Shown: piece by piece, positions 34,931 through 42,068 of the stretch
Position numbering within the stretch: the first letter of the stretch is position 1
Layout of the letters: the number at the start of each line of letters is the position of its first letter
DNA from: Sneathia sanguinegens
Lineage (GTDB): Bacteria > Fusobacteriota > Fusobacteriia > Fusobacteriales > Leptotrichiaceae
Assembly: GCF_042033325.1 (NCBI RefSeq)
Contig: NZ_CP160095.1
DNA length: 64,000 bases
Reading direction: 5' to 3' (one strand)
Translations under genes and position numbers: made by a program
Notes under the pieces: generated by a model
Databases searched by the model: none
The model's input: the letters and a program-made list of their open reading frames with translations, nothing else
What the model was told of the DNA's origin: nothing

Positions 34931-35911
34931 TTACCTTCCTTTACATATTTTATACATTGGGCAACTAAGACAAGCTGCCTTTGTTTTTAACTCTTTCACC
35001 TTATTAGGATTTATTCCCTTGTATCTTTTAAATAAAAGGCTAAATCTACTATTTGAATTATACCCAACATTCTTTGCTATATTTGACAAAGATAAATTGG
35101 TTTTTAATATTAAATTTTCTGCAACATTTATTCTTTTTCTTTGTATATATTCCGTTATGCTCATATTAAATTTTTCTTTAAACTTATTTTTCAATTTTGT
35201 TCCACTCATAAGTGCAATATTTTCTAATAATTTTTGTGTAATTTGTTTGTTATAATTTTCTTGAATATAGTATCCAACATTCTGAATAGCTTTTTCATCA
35301 TATTCTGCCATTTGTATTTCTTTATTGGTTTCGTATGTTTTCATACTTAATTCAAACCACTCTTTAACTTTTTCGTCTATTTCTTCTTTTGTTAGGCTAT
35401 TAGATAATATTTCTTTTGAAATATAATTCACTCTTTTAGTTATTATTTCTCTAGTTTCAAAAATTAATTTATATAATTTTTTTTCATTTAAATCTGAATT
35501 TTTTTCTAATATACTATTTATATATTTTTTCTTAAATTTTATTCCAACACAAAGAAGAGGTCTTTGACCATATATGATATAATGCGGGCTTTTTATTTCA
35601 GTTTTTATCAAAAAAATACTATTAGAACTCAAACATTGATAAGGTTCTATCCAAGCTCCTTCACCATTTATGATATAATTAGAAATAATCGAAATTTCTC
35701 CATCATTAAATTTTTCATGTACTACAGCATCTTTTTTTACATATACATCTGTTATATCCAACACATAACTATCAGTTTCATATAACCAATATATCCCATA
35801 AAAATTTTCATTATTTATTCTATAGGATCTTCCAGCATTTGAGTATTTATGACAAAATTCCAATAATTTCAAATCATATAATTCTTTAACCTTTTCTTCA
35901 TATTTTTTCAT
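34931..35911 (-). CDS. AraC-family transcriptional regulator with C-terminal cysteine cluster
   Basis: A 326-residue regulator. The N-terminal 200 residues form a sensor domain of unknown type; the C-terminal 100 residues hold two helix-turn-helix motifs (ENIALMSGTKLKNKFKEKF, and NLSLSNIAKNVGYNSNSRFS). The last residues read CLSCPMYKICKGR, a CxxCx5C cluster not part of the usual AraC fold and suggestive of metal or Fe-S sensing (inference). The ATG at 35911 follows GGAG; an earlier in-frame start is less likely. It heads the operon with cupin, methyltransferase and metE, and is divergent from an ABC transporter, which it probably controls. Confidence 0.88.
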   Translation of the reverse strand: MKKYEEKVKELYDLKLLEFCHKYSNAGRSYRINNENFYGIYWLYETDSYVLDITDVYVKKDAVVHEKFNDGEISIISNYIINGEGAWIEPYQCLSSNSIFLIKTEIKSPHYIIYGQRPLLCVGIKFKKKYINSILEKNSDLNEKKLYKLIFETREIITKRVNYISKEILSNSLTKEEIDEKVKEWFELSMKTYETNKEIQMAEYDEKAIQNVGYYIQENYNKQITQKLLENIALMSGTKLKNKFKEKFNMSITEYIQRKRINVAENLILKTNLSLSNIAKNVGYNSNSRFSLLFKRYKGINPNKVKELKTKAACLSCPMYKICKGR

Positions 35912-35950
35912 AATAACTCCTATCTCAATTAGACACATATCAGATACTAC

Positions 35951-35980
35951 ATTGTACTATAATTTAAAAAATAGTACAAT
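35951..35980. promoter_or_regulatory. Perfect palindrome forming overlapping promoters on both strands
   Basis: ATTGTACTAT (35951-35960) and ATAGTACAAT (35971-35980) are exact reverse complements separated by ten A/T bases. On the plus strand TTGTAC (35952-35957), 17 bases, TACAAT (35975-35980) gives a promoter for the ABC transporter; by symmetry the same boxes lie on the minus strand for the AraC operon. Likely an operator as well. Confidence 0.7.
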
Positions 35981-36015
35981 ATTTTTATCTAATTACGATA
36001 AGGAGACTAATTTTT

Positions 36016-37764
36016 ATGTTTAAAGTATATAAAAAAATACTTACTTATGTTCCTAATGAAAAATATTTGGCTTTTATCAGTATGTTAATATCCTTCTTTT
36101 CTGGTTTTTTTACAGTTACTGCCTACTTCTTCATGTATAAATTTTTTGCTAGTATTATTTACACAAAAAATAGTCATTTAACAAAGTTATTTTCTTTCTA
36201 TATTGCTCTTTTCTTAGTTTTAGCTTCCTTTGCTCAATTTTTTGCAAATATAGTCTCACATAAATTAGCATTTCGTGTTGAAACAAACTTAAGAAAAAGA
36301 GGTATCGATATATTAAGTCAAGCAAGTTTTAACTTTTTCAATCAAAATATGTCAGGAAATATTAGAAAAACTATAGATGATAATGCAACTCAAACACATG
36401 CAATTATCGCTCATTTAATCCCTGATAATGCTAATGCATTTATTACTCCTATTTTACTTTTAGGTCTTGCCTTCTATATTCACTATAGCTTAGGGCTTGT
36501 ATTAATTTTTTTGATAATTATAACAATGTTTTTTGTAAAAAAAATGTTAGGTAAGAAAAAATTTATGACCTCTTATCAAGAAGCTTTAGATGACATGAGT
36601 GGAAAAACTGTTGAATACATTCGTGCCATGCAAGTAAATAAAATTTTTGGTTTAGATATCCATTCATTTAAAGCACTAAATAAAGCAATTAATTCTTATT
36701 CTAGTAATGCTTTAAAATATGCTAAAAGTAGTAAAATTCCTTTTGTAATTTTTCAATTAGCATATTTTGGACTTCCTTGCTTTATAATTATTGTTATAAA
36801 TATTTTTAAATTACAAAATTATCTTTTAAATTCTTTTTTTCTAATATTTTTATCTGGTGCCTTATACCTTGTTATGCTTAGAATTATGTATGTTTTTATG
36901 TATTCAAATAAAGGTATGTATGCAATAGAACAATTAGAAAAACTATTTGCAAAAATGGAAAAAGAAAAATTGACTTTTGGTAAAATTGAAACTTTTTCAA
37001 AAGCTAATATAGAATTTAAAAATGTTTCTTTTTCTTATACTGATAATTTAATCTTGGATAATCTAAGCTTTTTTTTAGAAGAAAATAAGACCTATGCCTT
37101 TATTGGTGCTTCAGGTGCAGGAAAATCTACAATAGCTAAATTACTTTCTGGCTTTTACAATATTTCATCTGGTAATATTTTAATAGATAATATAGATATT
37201 TCAGAATATTCAAAATCTTGTTTAACAAAAAATATTTCCTTTGTTTTTCAAAACCCTAAATTATTTAATAATTTAAGCATCTTCGATAATGTACATATTG
37301 CTAATAAAAATGCAAGTAAAGAAGAAGTATTAACTGCCCTATATCAGGCTGGTTGCAAAAATATTTTAGATAAGTTAGAAAATAAAGAAAATACTATTAT
37401 AGGTTCTTGTGGTATACATCTATCTAGCGGAGAAATACAAAGAATAGCAATAGCTAGAGCTTTTTTAAAAAATTCAAAAATTTTAATTTTAGATGAAGCT
37501 AGTTCTTCACTTGATGCTGATAATGAGTATGAATTGAAACTTATTATTCAAAAATTATTTAAGAATAAGACGGTAATCATTATTGCACATAAATTAACAA
37601 GTATTTCTAATGTCGATAAAATTTTCGTTATAGAAAATGGAAAAATTATTGAAAGTGGAACACATTCTAAATTAATGACAGAAAATAAAAGATACAAACA
37701 TTATTTATCTTTATATAAAAAAGCAAATGAATGGAGGGTTAACGATGAGAAATTGGATAAATAA
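36016..37764 (+). CDS. ABC transporter, fused membrane and ATPase subunit (first of a pair)
   Basis: A 582-residue half-transporter: six transmembrane helices in the first 310 residues and a C-terminal ATPase with Walker A GASGAGKST, signature LSSGEIQR, Walker B ILILDEASSSLD and H-loop IIAHK. With the overlapping second gene it should form a heterodimer. The architecture fits exporters as well as the YbtPQ/IrtAB-like importers of siderophores; sequence alone does not decide. ATG follows AAGGAG. The gene is divergent from the AraC regulator and driven by the palindromic promoter. Confidence 0.9.
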   Translation: MFKVYKKILTYVPNEKYLAFISMLISFFSGFFTVTAYFFMYKFFASIIYTKNSHLTKLFSFYIALFLVLASFAQFFANIVSHKLAFRVETNLRKRGIDILSQASFNFFNQNMSGNIRKTIDDNATQTHAIIAHLIPDNANAFITPILLLGLAFYIHYSLGLVLIFLIIITMFFVKKMLGKKKFMTSYQEALDDMSGKTVEYIRAMQVNKIFGLDIHSFKALNKAINSYSSNALKYAKSSKIPFVIFQLAYFGLPCFIIIVINIFKLQNYLLNSFFLIFLSGALYLVMLRIMYVFMYSNKGMYAIEQLEKLFAKMEKEKLTFGKIETFSKANIEFKNVSFSYTDNLILDNLSFFLEENKTYAFIGASGAGKSTIAKLLSGFYNISSGNILIDNIDISEYSKSCLTKNISFVFQNPKLFNNLSIFDNVHIANKNASKEEVLTALYQAGCKNILDKLENKENTIIGSCGIHLSSGEIQRIAIARAFLKNSKILILDEASSSLDADNEYELKLIIQKLFKNKTVIIIAHKLTSISNVDKIFVIENGKIIESGTHSKLMTENKRYKHYLSLYKKANEWRVNDEKLDK

Positions 37765-39448
37765 GACTTTTGCATTAAATAATAAAAGTTCTAATAATAT
37801 ATTGATAGCTATTTTTTACTCTCTACTCGTAAATATTTTTAGTGGATCAGGTGTTTTACTATTATTACTTTTTTTCTACAAAAAATTAGATAAAATTTCA
37901 TACATTTTTCTTGCTATACTTATTCTAATAATTCTTGCTATTTCACTAGGGCTTGAATATAACAAATTATACTATATTACATATAATGAAAGTGCAAATC
38001 TTCGTATAAAAATAGGAAATCAATTAAAAAATTTACCTCTTTCATATTTTTCTAAACATGATTTGTCTGACCTAGCCCAAACTATAATGAGTGATATTGC
38101 AAAAATGGAACATGCTATAAGCCATGCTTTAGCTCAAACTATTGCTTTTGTACTTTTCTTTATTCTAGTTTCTATAGCAATGCTTTATTTTAATTTTTAT
38201 TTAGCTATGGCTATTATAATCCCATTTATAATCAATATTTTGATTCTATTTTTAACAAAAAAAGTACAAATAAAAAGCAATACCAAATATTACAAAATAC
38301 TTAGAAAGAACTCAGAATCTTTTCAAGAAAATATTGAACTCCAACAAGAAATACAAAGTTTAAACTTAGAAAAAGAAATGAAAGAAAAATTATACATACA
38401 AATGGATGAAACTGAAAAAATACATTTTGAGGTTGAAAGTTTCATAACAGCTCTTTTATCCCTTATTAATCTTTTATTCTACATTGAAATAGGTGTTTTA
38501 ATTCTAATTGGTTCATACTTATTTTATACAAATAAAATTAGTTTAATAAGTTTAATTTCTTTCTTATTAATCTCTTTAAAATTAAATGAAGGAAGTCTTG
38601 CAAGTACACTTAATATAACTGAACTATTCTATATTGATGCTAGAGTTAAAAGACTAAAAGAAATTATTAATTATCCTACACAAAAAGGAAAAGATATAAC
38701 TTTGAAATCTTTTGATATACAGCTTACTAATGTTTCATTTTCTTATGAAAACGAACAAATATTAAAAGATATCAATTTCGTTGTAAAGCAAAATGAAATA
38801 ACTGCCTTAGTTGGTAAATCAGGTTCTGGAAAATCAACTTTGCTCAAGTTAATTTCTAGATTAGAAGACTATAATTCTGGAAAAATATGTATAGATAAAA
38901 TAGATATTAAAGATATATCAACAGCTTCTTTATTTAAAAATATTTCTATTGTTTTTCAAGATGTTATACTTTTTAATGATACTATATTAGAAAACATTAG
39001 AGTTGGTAATTTAAATGCTAGTGATGAAGAAGTAATCAAAGCTGCACAAAAAGCTTGTTGTGATGAATTTGTTGAAAAATTACCAAATAAATATAACACC
39101 CTAATCGGTGAAAATGGTACTTCTTTATCTAGTGGGCAAAGACAAAGAATCTCTATAGCTAGAGCCTTTCTTAAAAATGCAAAAATTTTACTTTTAGATG
39201 AAATTTCATCTTCTCTTGATGTAGATAATGAAATACAAATTCAAAAAAGTTTACAAAATTTAGTAAAAGAAAAGACTGTAATAGTTATTTCACATAGAAT
39301 AAAATCAATAGAAAATGTGGATAAAATAGTTGTAATTGATGAAGGAAAAGTTTGTGACAGTGGAACACACAATGAACTTTTAAACCGTTGTAAAATTTAC
39401 AAAGATTTAGTCACTAAAAGTGAATTAGGTGATAATTTTATATTTTAA
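37745..39448 (+). CDS. ABC transporter, fused membrane and ATPase subunit (second of a pair)
   Basis: A 567-residue half-transporter with N-terminal membrane domain (about 300 residues) and ATPase with Walker A GKSGSGKST, signature LSSGQRQR, Walker B ILLLDEISSSLD and H-loop VISHR. The ATG at 37745 follows GGAGGG; an earlier in-frame ATG (37727) is less likely. It overlaps the first subunit gene by 20 bases. The motifs of both ATPase sites look intact. A bidirectional terminator follows. Confidence 0.9.
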   Translation: MRNWINKTFALNNKSSNNILIAIFYSLLVNIFSGSGVLLLLLFFYKKLDKISYIFLAILILIILAISLGLEYNKLYYITYNESANLRIKIGNQLKNLPLSYFSKHDLSDLAQTIMSDIAKMEHAISHALAQTIAFVLFFILVSIAMLYFNFYLAMAIIIPFIINILILFLTKKVQIKSNTKYYKILRKNSESFQENIELQQEIQSLNLEKEMKEKLYIQMDETEKIHFEVESFITALLSLINLLFYIEIGVLILIGSYLFYTNKISLISLISFLLISLKLNEGSLASTLNITELFYIDARVKRLKEIINYPTQKGKDITLKSFDIQLTNVSFSYENEQILKDINFVVKQNEITALVGKSGSGKSTLLKLISRLEDYNSGKICIDKIDIKDISTASLFKNISIVFQDVILFNDTILENIRVGNLNASDEEVIKAAQKACCDEFVEKLPNKYNTLIGENGTSLSSGQRQRISIARAFLKNAKILLLDEISSSLDVDNEIQIQKSLQNLVKEKTVIVISHRIKSIENVDKIVVIDEGKVCDSGTHNELLNRCKIYKDLVTKSELGDNFIF

Positions 39449-39452
39449 AAAA

Positions 39453-39487
39453 AAGGTGAGTTATATTTTAATACTCACCTTATTTAT
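39453..39487. terminator. Bidirectional terminator between the ABC genes and the acid phosphatase
   Basis: A nine-base stem (AAGGTGAGT / ACTCACCTT) with an 11-base AT loop, followed by a T-rich tract on the plus strand and preceded by A-runs, between convergent genes. Confidence 0.8.
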
Positions 39488-39490
39488 TTT

Positions 39491-40231
39491 TTAATATGCT
39501 GAATTTATAACAACTTCTTCACCATAGCCACCATTATTTGCACCAGATGTATTAGTACTATTTAATGTTCTCATTACTCTAATACCCCTTATACCTGCCT
39601 CTTTAGCAGCTAATATATCATCATCACTATCTCCATAATGCAATTTTACATTATATTTCTTTATATAATATGTCTTATCATACGTATTAGCTTTCTTTGT
39701 TTCTTCTGTTCTATATGATATAGGTTTCATATTTATAATACCAAATTCTTTTTGCAAAATTATAGCTGTACTATCTAATTTGTCATTAGTAGAATATTTT
39801 GATGCTGTTCTACCTGTTATAAAGATAATTGTATCTCCTCTATCCAAATGCATTTTTATTATTTCCCTAGATGAATTTTTGGGTATTGAAAATTTATCAC
39901 AAGCCATTTCATCTATATAATCCCAAAAATCTTGATTTCTAGTAAATTTAACACCATTTTTTGAAAATTCATTTTTACCATAAAAGAAACAAGGACTAGA
40001 TGCTAAAACTGTATCATCTATATCAAAACTTACAACTATAGGTTTTACACCTTCAAGACTTTTTCTTATATCTTCTACAGTAACCCATTTTATTTCTTTT
40101 GCATTTGCTTCACCCAATTTCATTATTTCTTTGCTTGTATAACCTTTATGTGTATATGGTGCACTTTTACCTGCAAAACTAACAAAACCCATTAAAGACA
40201 TTAAGACAATTGTCAATATTTTCTTTTTCAA
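39491..40231 (-). CDS. aphA: Class B acid phosphatase (AphA), periplasmic
   Basis: A 246-residue protein with a signal peptide (MKKKILTIVLMSLMGFVSFA) and HAD motifs of class B acid phosphatases: FDIDDTVLASSP (nucleophile Asp), FITGRT, and HYGDSDDDILAA. These periplasmic enzymes remove phosphate from nucleotides and other organic phosphates. The start is TTG at 40231, supported by AGGAGG nine bases upstream and giving a normal signal peptide; an upstream ATG would add a spurious segment. A possible TATACT lies too close to the ribosome binding site to be trusted. Confidence 0.9.
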   Translation of the reverse strand: MKKKILTIVLMSLMGFVSFAGKSAPYTHKGYTSKEIMKLGEANAKEIKWVTVEDIRKSLEGVKPIVVSFDIDDTVLASSPCFFYGKNEFSKNGVKFTRNQDFWDYIDEMACDKFSIPKNSSREIIKMHLDRGDTIIFITGRTASKYSTNDKLDSTAIILQKEFGIINMKPISYRTEETKKANTYDKTYYIKKYNVKLHYGDSDDDILAAKEAGIRGIRVMRTLNSTNTSGANNGGYGEEVVINSAY

Positions 40232-40273
40232 TATTATCGACCTCCTAAAAAAGTATAACCTATATTTTAAAAA

Positions 40274-40309
40274 AAACAAAAAAAATCTGTAATTTAATTA
40301 AATTACAGA
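40274..40309 (-). terminator. Terminator of the tRNA operon
   Basis: On the minus strand a ten-base stem (TCTGTAATTT / AAATTACAGA) with a four-base loop is followed by eight T's, just after tRNA-Phe. Confidence 0.9.
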
Positions 40310-40329
40310 CTATATTTTAATTCAATTTA

Positions 40330-40405
40330 TGGTGCCCAAACGCGGAATCGAACCACGGACACAGGGATTTTCAGTCCCTTGCTCTACCGACTGAGCTATC
40401 TGGGC
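40330..40405 (-). tRNA. tRNA-Phe (GAA)
   Basis: A 76-base cloverleaf: acceptor GCCCAGA/TTTGGGC, D-arm, anticodon loop CTGAAAA, T-arm with GTTCGATTC, and encoded CCA. It is last in a ten-tRNA operon read on the minus strand. Confidence 0.97.
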
Positions 40406-40418
40406 ATATATATATTAC

Positions 40419-40508
40419 TGGCGGGCAGACTGGGATTCGAACCCAGACGGCTTTCACACCTTCGCTGGTTTTCAAGACCAGTTCCTTAGCCAGTTCGGAC
40501 ATCTGCCC
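40419..40508 (-). tRNA. tRNA-Ser (TGA)
   Basis: A 90-base class II tRNA with a long variable arm. Acceptor GGGCAGA/TCTGCCC, anticodon loop CTTGAAA, T-loop GTTCGAATC, discriminator G and encoded CCA. Confidence 0.96.
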
Positions 40509-40537
40509 TCCTAAAAAAAAAGCAACTATTGTCGCTA

Positions 40538-40612
40538 TGGTAGACCCTAGGAGAATCGAACTCCTGTTGCCGGGATGAAAACCCGATGTCCTAACCACTA
40601 GACGAAGGGTCC
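40538..40612 (-). tRNA. tRNA-Glu (TTC)
   Basis: A 75-base tRNA: acceptor GGACCCT/AGGGTCT (first pair G-U), anticodon loop TTTTCAT, T-loop GTTCGATTC and encoded CCA. Confidence 0.96.
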
Positions 40613-40621
40613 ATTCACTAA

Positions 40622-40698
40622 TGGTGGATCCGACTGGGATCGAACCAGTGACCTCACGGTTATGAGCCGCGTGCTCTAACCATCTGAGCTACGGATCC
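40622..40698 (-). tRNA. tRNA-Met (CAT), elongator
   Basis: A 77-base tRNA: acceptor GGATCCG/CGGATCC, anticodon loop CTCATAA, T-loop GTTCGATCC and encoded CCA. It lacks the initiator signs seen in the other CAT tRNA of this operon. A lysidine-modified tRNA-Ile2 with the same anticodon cannot be ruled out from sequence alone. Confidence 0.85.
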
Positions 40699-40707
40699 AA
40701 AAGGATA

Positions 40708-40784
40708 TGGCGTACCTGAAGGGATTTGAACCCCTGGCCCACAGCTTAGAAGGCTGTTGCTCTATCCAACTGAGCTACAGGTAC
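40708..40784 (-). tRNA. tRNA-Arg (TCT)
   Basis: A 77-base tRNA: acceptor GTACCTG/CAGGTAC, anticodon loop CTTCTAA, T-loop GTTCAAATC, discriminator G and encoded CCA. Confidence 0.96.
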
Positions 40785-40798
40785 ATGTATTTATTGAC

Positions 40799-40874
40799 TG
40801 GTGGGCTATACTGGGGTCGAACCAGTGACACCATGATTAAGAGTCATGTGCTCTACCAGCTGAGCTAATAGCCC
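40799..40874 (-). tRNA. tRNA-Lys (CTT)
   Basis: A 76-base tRNA: acceptor GGGCTAT/ATAGCCC, anticodon loop CTCTTAA, T-loop GTTCGACCC and encoded CCA. It is a close paralogue of the adjacent tRNA-Lys (TTT), with an identical anticodon stem. Confidence 0.95.
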
Positions 40875-40903
40875 ATTTTATTATTTACATTAGTATGAAT
40901 GAA

Positions 40904-40979
40904 TGGTGAGCCATACTGGAATCGAACCAGTGACACCATGATTAAAAGTCATGTGCTCTACCGACTGAGCTAATGGCTC
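40904..40979 (-). tRNA. tRNA-Lys (TTT)
   Basis: A 76-base tRNA: acceptor GAGCCAT/ATGGCTC, anticodon loop CTTTTAA, T-loop GTTCGATTC and encoded CCA. Confidence 0.96.
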
Positions 40980-40985
40980 ATACTA

Positions 40986-41061
40986 TGGAGCGGGAAACGA
41001 GGGTCGAACTCGCGACATTCAGCTTGGAAGGCTGACGCTCTACCATCTGAGCTATTCCCGC
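40986..41061 (-). tRNA. tRNA-Gly (TCC)
   Basis: A 76-base tRNA: acceptor GCGGGAA/TTCCCGC, anticodon loop CTTCCAA, T-loop GTTCGACCC, discriminator T and encoded CCA. Confidence 0.96.
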
Positions 41062-41068
41062 ATCTTTT

Positions 41069-41145
<77 letters not shown>

Positions 41146-41152
41146 ATAATAA

Positions 41153-41240
41153 TGGTGCCTCGGGCCGGACTCGAACCGGCACGGAATAAATTTCCACAGG
41201 ATTTTAAGTCCTGTGCGTCTACCGATTTCGCCACCAAGGC
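41153..41240 (-). tRNA. tRNA-Leu (TAA)
   Basis: An 88-base class II tRNA with long variable arm: acceptor GCCTTGG/CCGAGGC, anticodon loop CTTAAAA, T-loop GTTCGAGTC and encoded CCA. It is first in the operon, just after the promoter. Confidence 0.96.
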
Positions 41241-41264
41241 ACCTTCTCAATCAGAACAAATTTT

Positions 41265-41293
41265 ATTATACACGAATCGTTTTATTTTGTCAA
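41265..41293 (-). promoter_or_regulatory. Consensus sigma-A promoter of the tRNA operon
   Basis: On the minus strand, perfect TTGACA (41293-41288), exactly 17 bases, and perfect TATAAT (41270-41265). It lies about 25 bases before tRNA-Leu. Confidence 0.92.
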
Positions 41294-41317
41294 CAATTTT
41301 TTTTATTTTTTTTAAAT

Positions 41318-41563
41318 TTAATTTATAAAGCTAATATATTCAGATATTTGCTCCTTTTTTAAAGCTTCTTTGGGTATTTCTAAAACTTTAGCTTTTATTA
41401 TATTACTATAATATTTTATTTCTAAATTATCCCCTTTTTTCACTTCATAACTAGGCTTTTTTGCATCTCCATTAACTTTAACATTTTTCGCATCACACAA
41501 TTCTTGTGCTATAGTTCTTCTTTTAATTATTCTTGTTACTTTTAAAAATTTATCTAATCTCAT
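41318..41563 (-). CDS. rqcP: S4-domain RNA-binding protein RqcP (ribosome-quality control / Hsp15-like)
   Basis: An 81-residue S4-domain protein (MRLDKFLKVTRIIKRRTIAQ, with VNGDAKKPSYEVKKGD). The length and N-terminus match RqcP, which helps the ribosome-associated quality control pathway add alanine tails to stalled chains; Hsp15 is the alternative. It follows the lipoprotein gene by four bases at the end of the dnaA-to-mfd series. Confidence 0.85.
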   Translation of the reverse strand: MRLDKFLKVTRIIKRRTIAQELCDAKNVKVNGDAKKPSYEVKKGDNLEIKYYSNIIKAKVLEIPKEALKKEQISEYISFIN

Positions 41564-41567
41564 AATA

Positions 41568-42068
41568 TCACCAATTACTAATTACTCTTGTTACAGCCAT
41601 TGTGTATGACTTAGTTTGACTTTCTTTTATTACCTTATGAACTTGTAAAAGAAATTGTTGTACACTTACCTTTTCATTTTTTTCTTTTCTCAATTTCATA
41701 ATTGCTTCTATTGTTTTTCTTTTTATATCTTCCTTTGATTCAACCAAACCATAAGTGTCTTTTAATAATTCCATTAATTTAACTTCATTTTGTTCTAAAA
41801 CTATAGGTTTTTCTACAATTTTTTCTTCTGTTTTCACTATAACAATAGGTTTTTTAGGTGCTTCTACTATTATAGGTCTTTCTTTAACTACTGGTTGAGG
41901 TTTAACTATAACTTTCTCAACTACCTTTTCTACAACTTTTTCAACTACCTTAGGTTTTTCTTTTTCTAATTTTACATTTTCATAAGGGTCATCAAATGAA
42001 AATATTGATTTGACACTCATACACGAACTTAAAGATAGCAAAATAAAAATATATATAACTTTATTCAT
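41568..42068 (-). CDS. Putative lipoprotein with Val-Glu-Lys repeats
   Basis: A 166-residue protein with a lipobox (LLSLSSC, cysteine at residue 16), then a low-complexity region rich in VVEKVVEKV and a helical C-terminal part (KLMELLKDTYGL and later). It should be anchored in a membrane facing the periplasm. I do not recognise a named family. The Val-Glu-Lys stretch resembles the linker of the OmpA-family protein in this window, so it may span the cell wall. Its start overlaps the end of mfd by eight bases. Confidence 0.75.
   Translation of the reverse strand: MNKVIYIFILLSLSSCMSVKSIFSFDDPYENVKLEKEKPKVVEKVVEKVVEKVIVKPQPVVKERPIIVEAPKKPIVIVKTEEKIVEKPIVLEQNEVKLMELLKDTYGLVESKEDIKRKTIEAIMKLRKEKNEKVSVQQFLLQVHKVIKESQTKSYTMAVTRVISNW

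Noticed and set aside
35912..36015. Riboswitch controlling the metE-like operon
   Set aside because: The leader of the AraC operon is short and contains only the palindrome; no conserved riboswitch pairing is seen, and metE is not the first gene.
40252..40257. TATACT upstream of the acid phosphatase as a promoter
   Set aside because: Its start would fall on the ribosome binding site and the -35 region is poor.
40371..40598. A 75-codon open frame on the minus strand
   Set aside because: It runs through three tRNA genes (Phe, Ser, Glu) and is an accident of their sequence.
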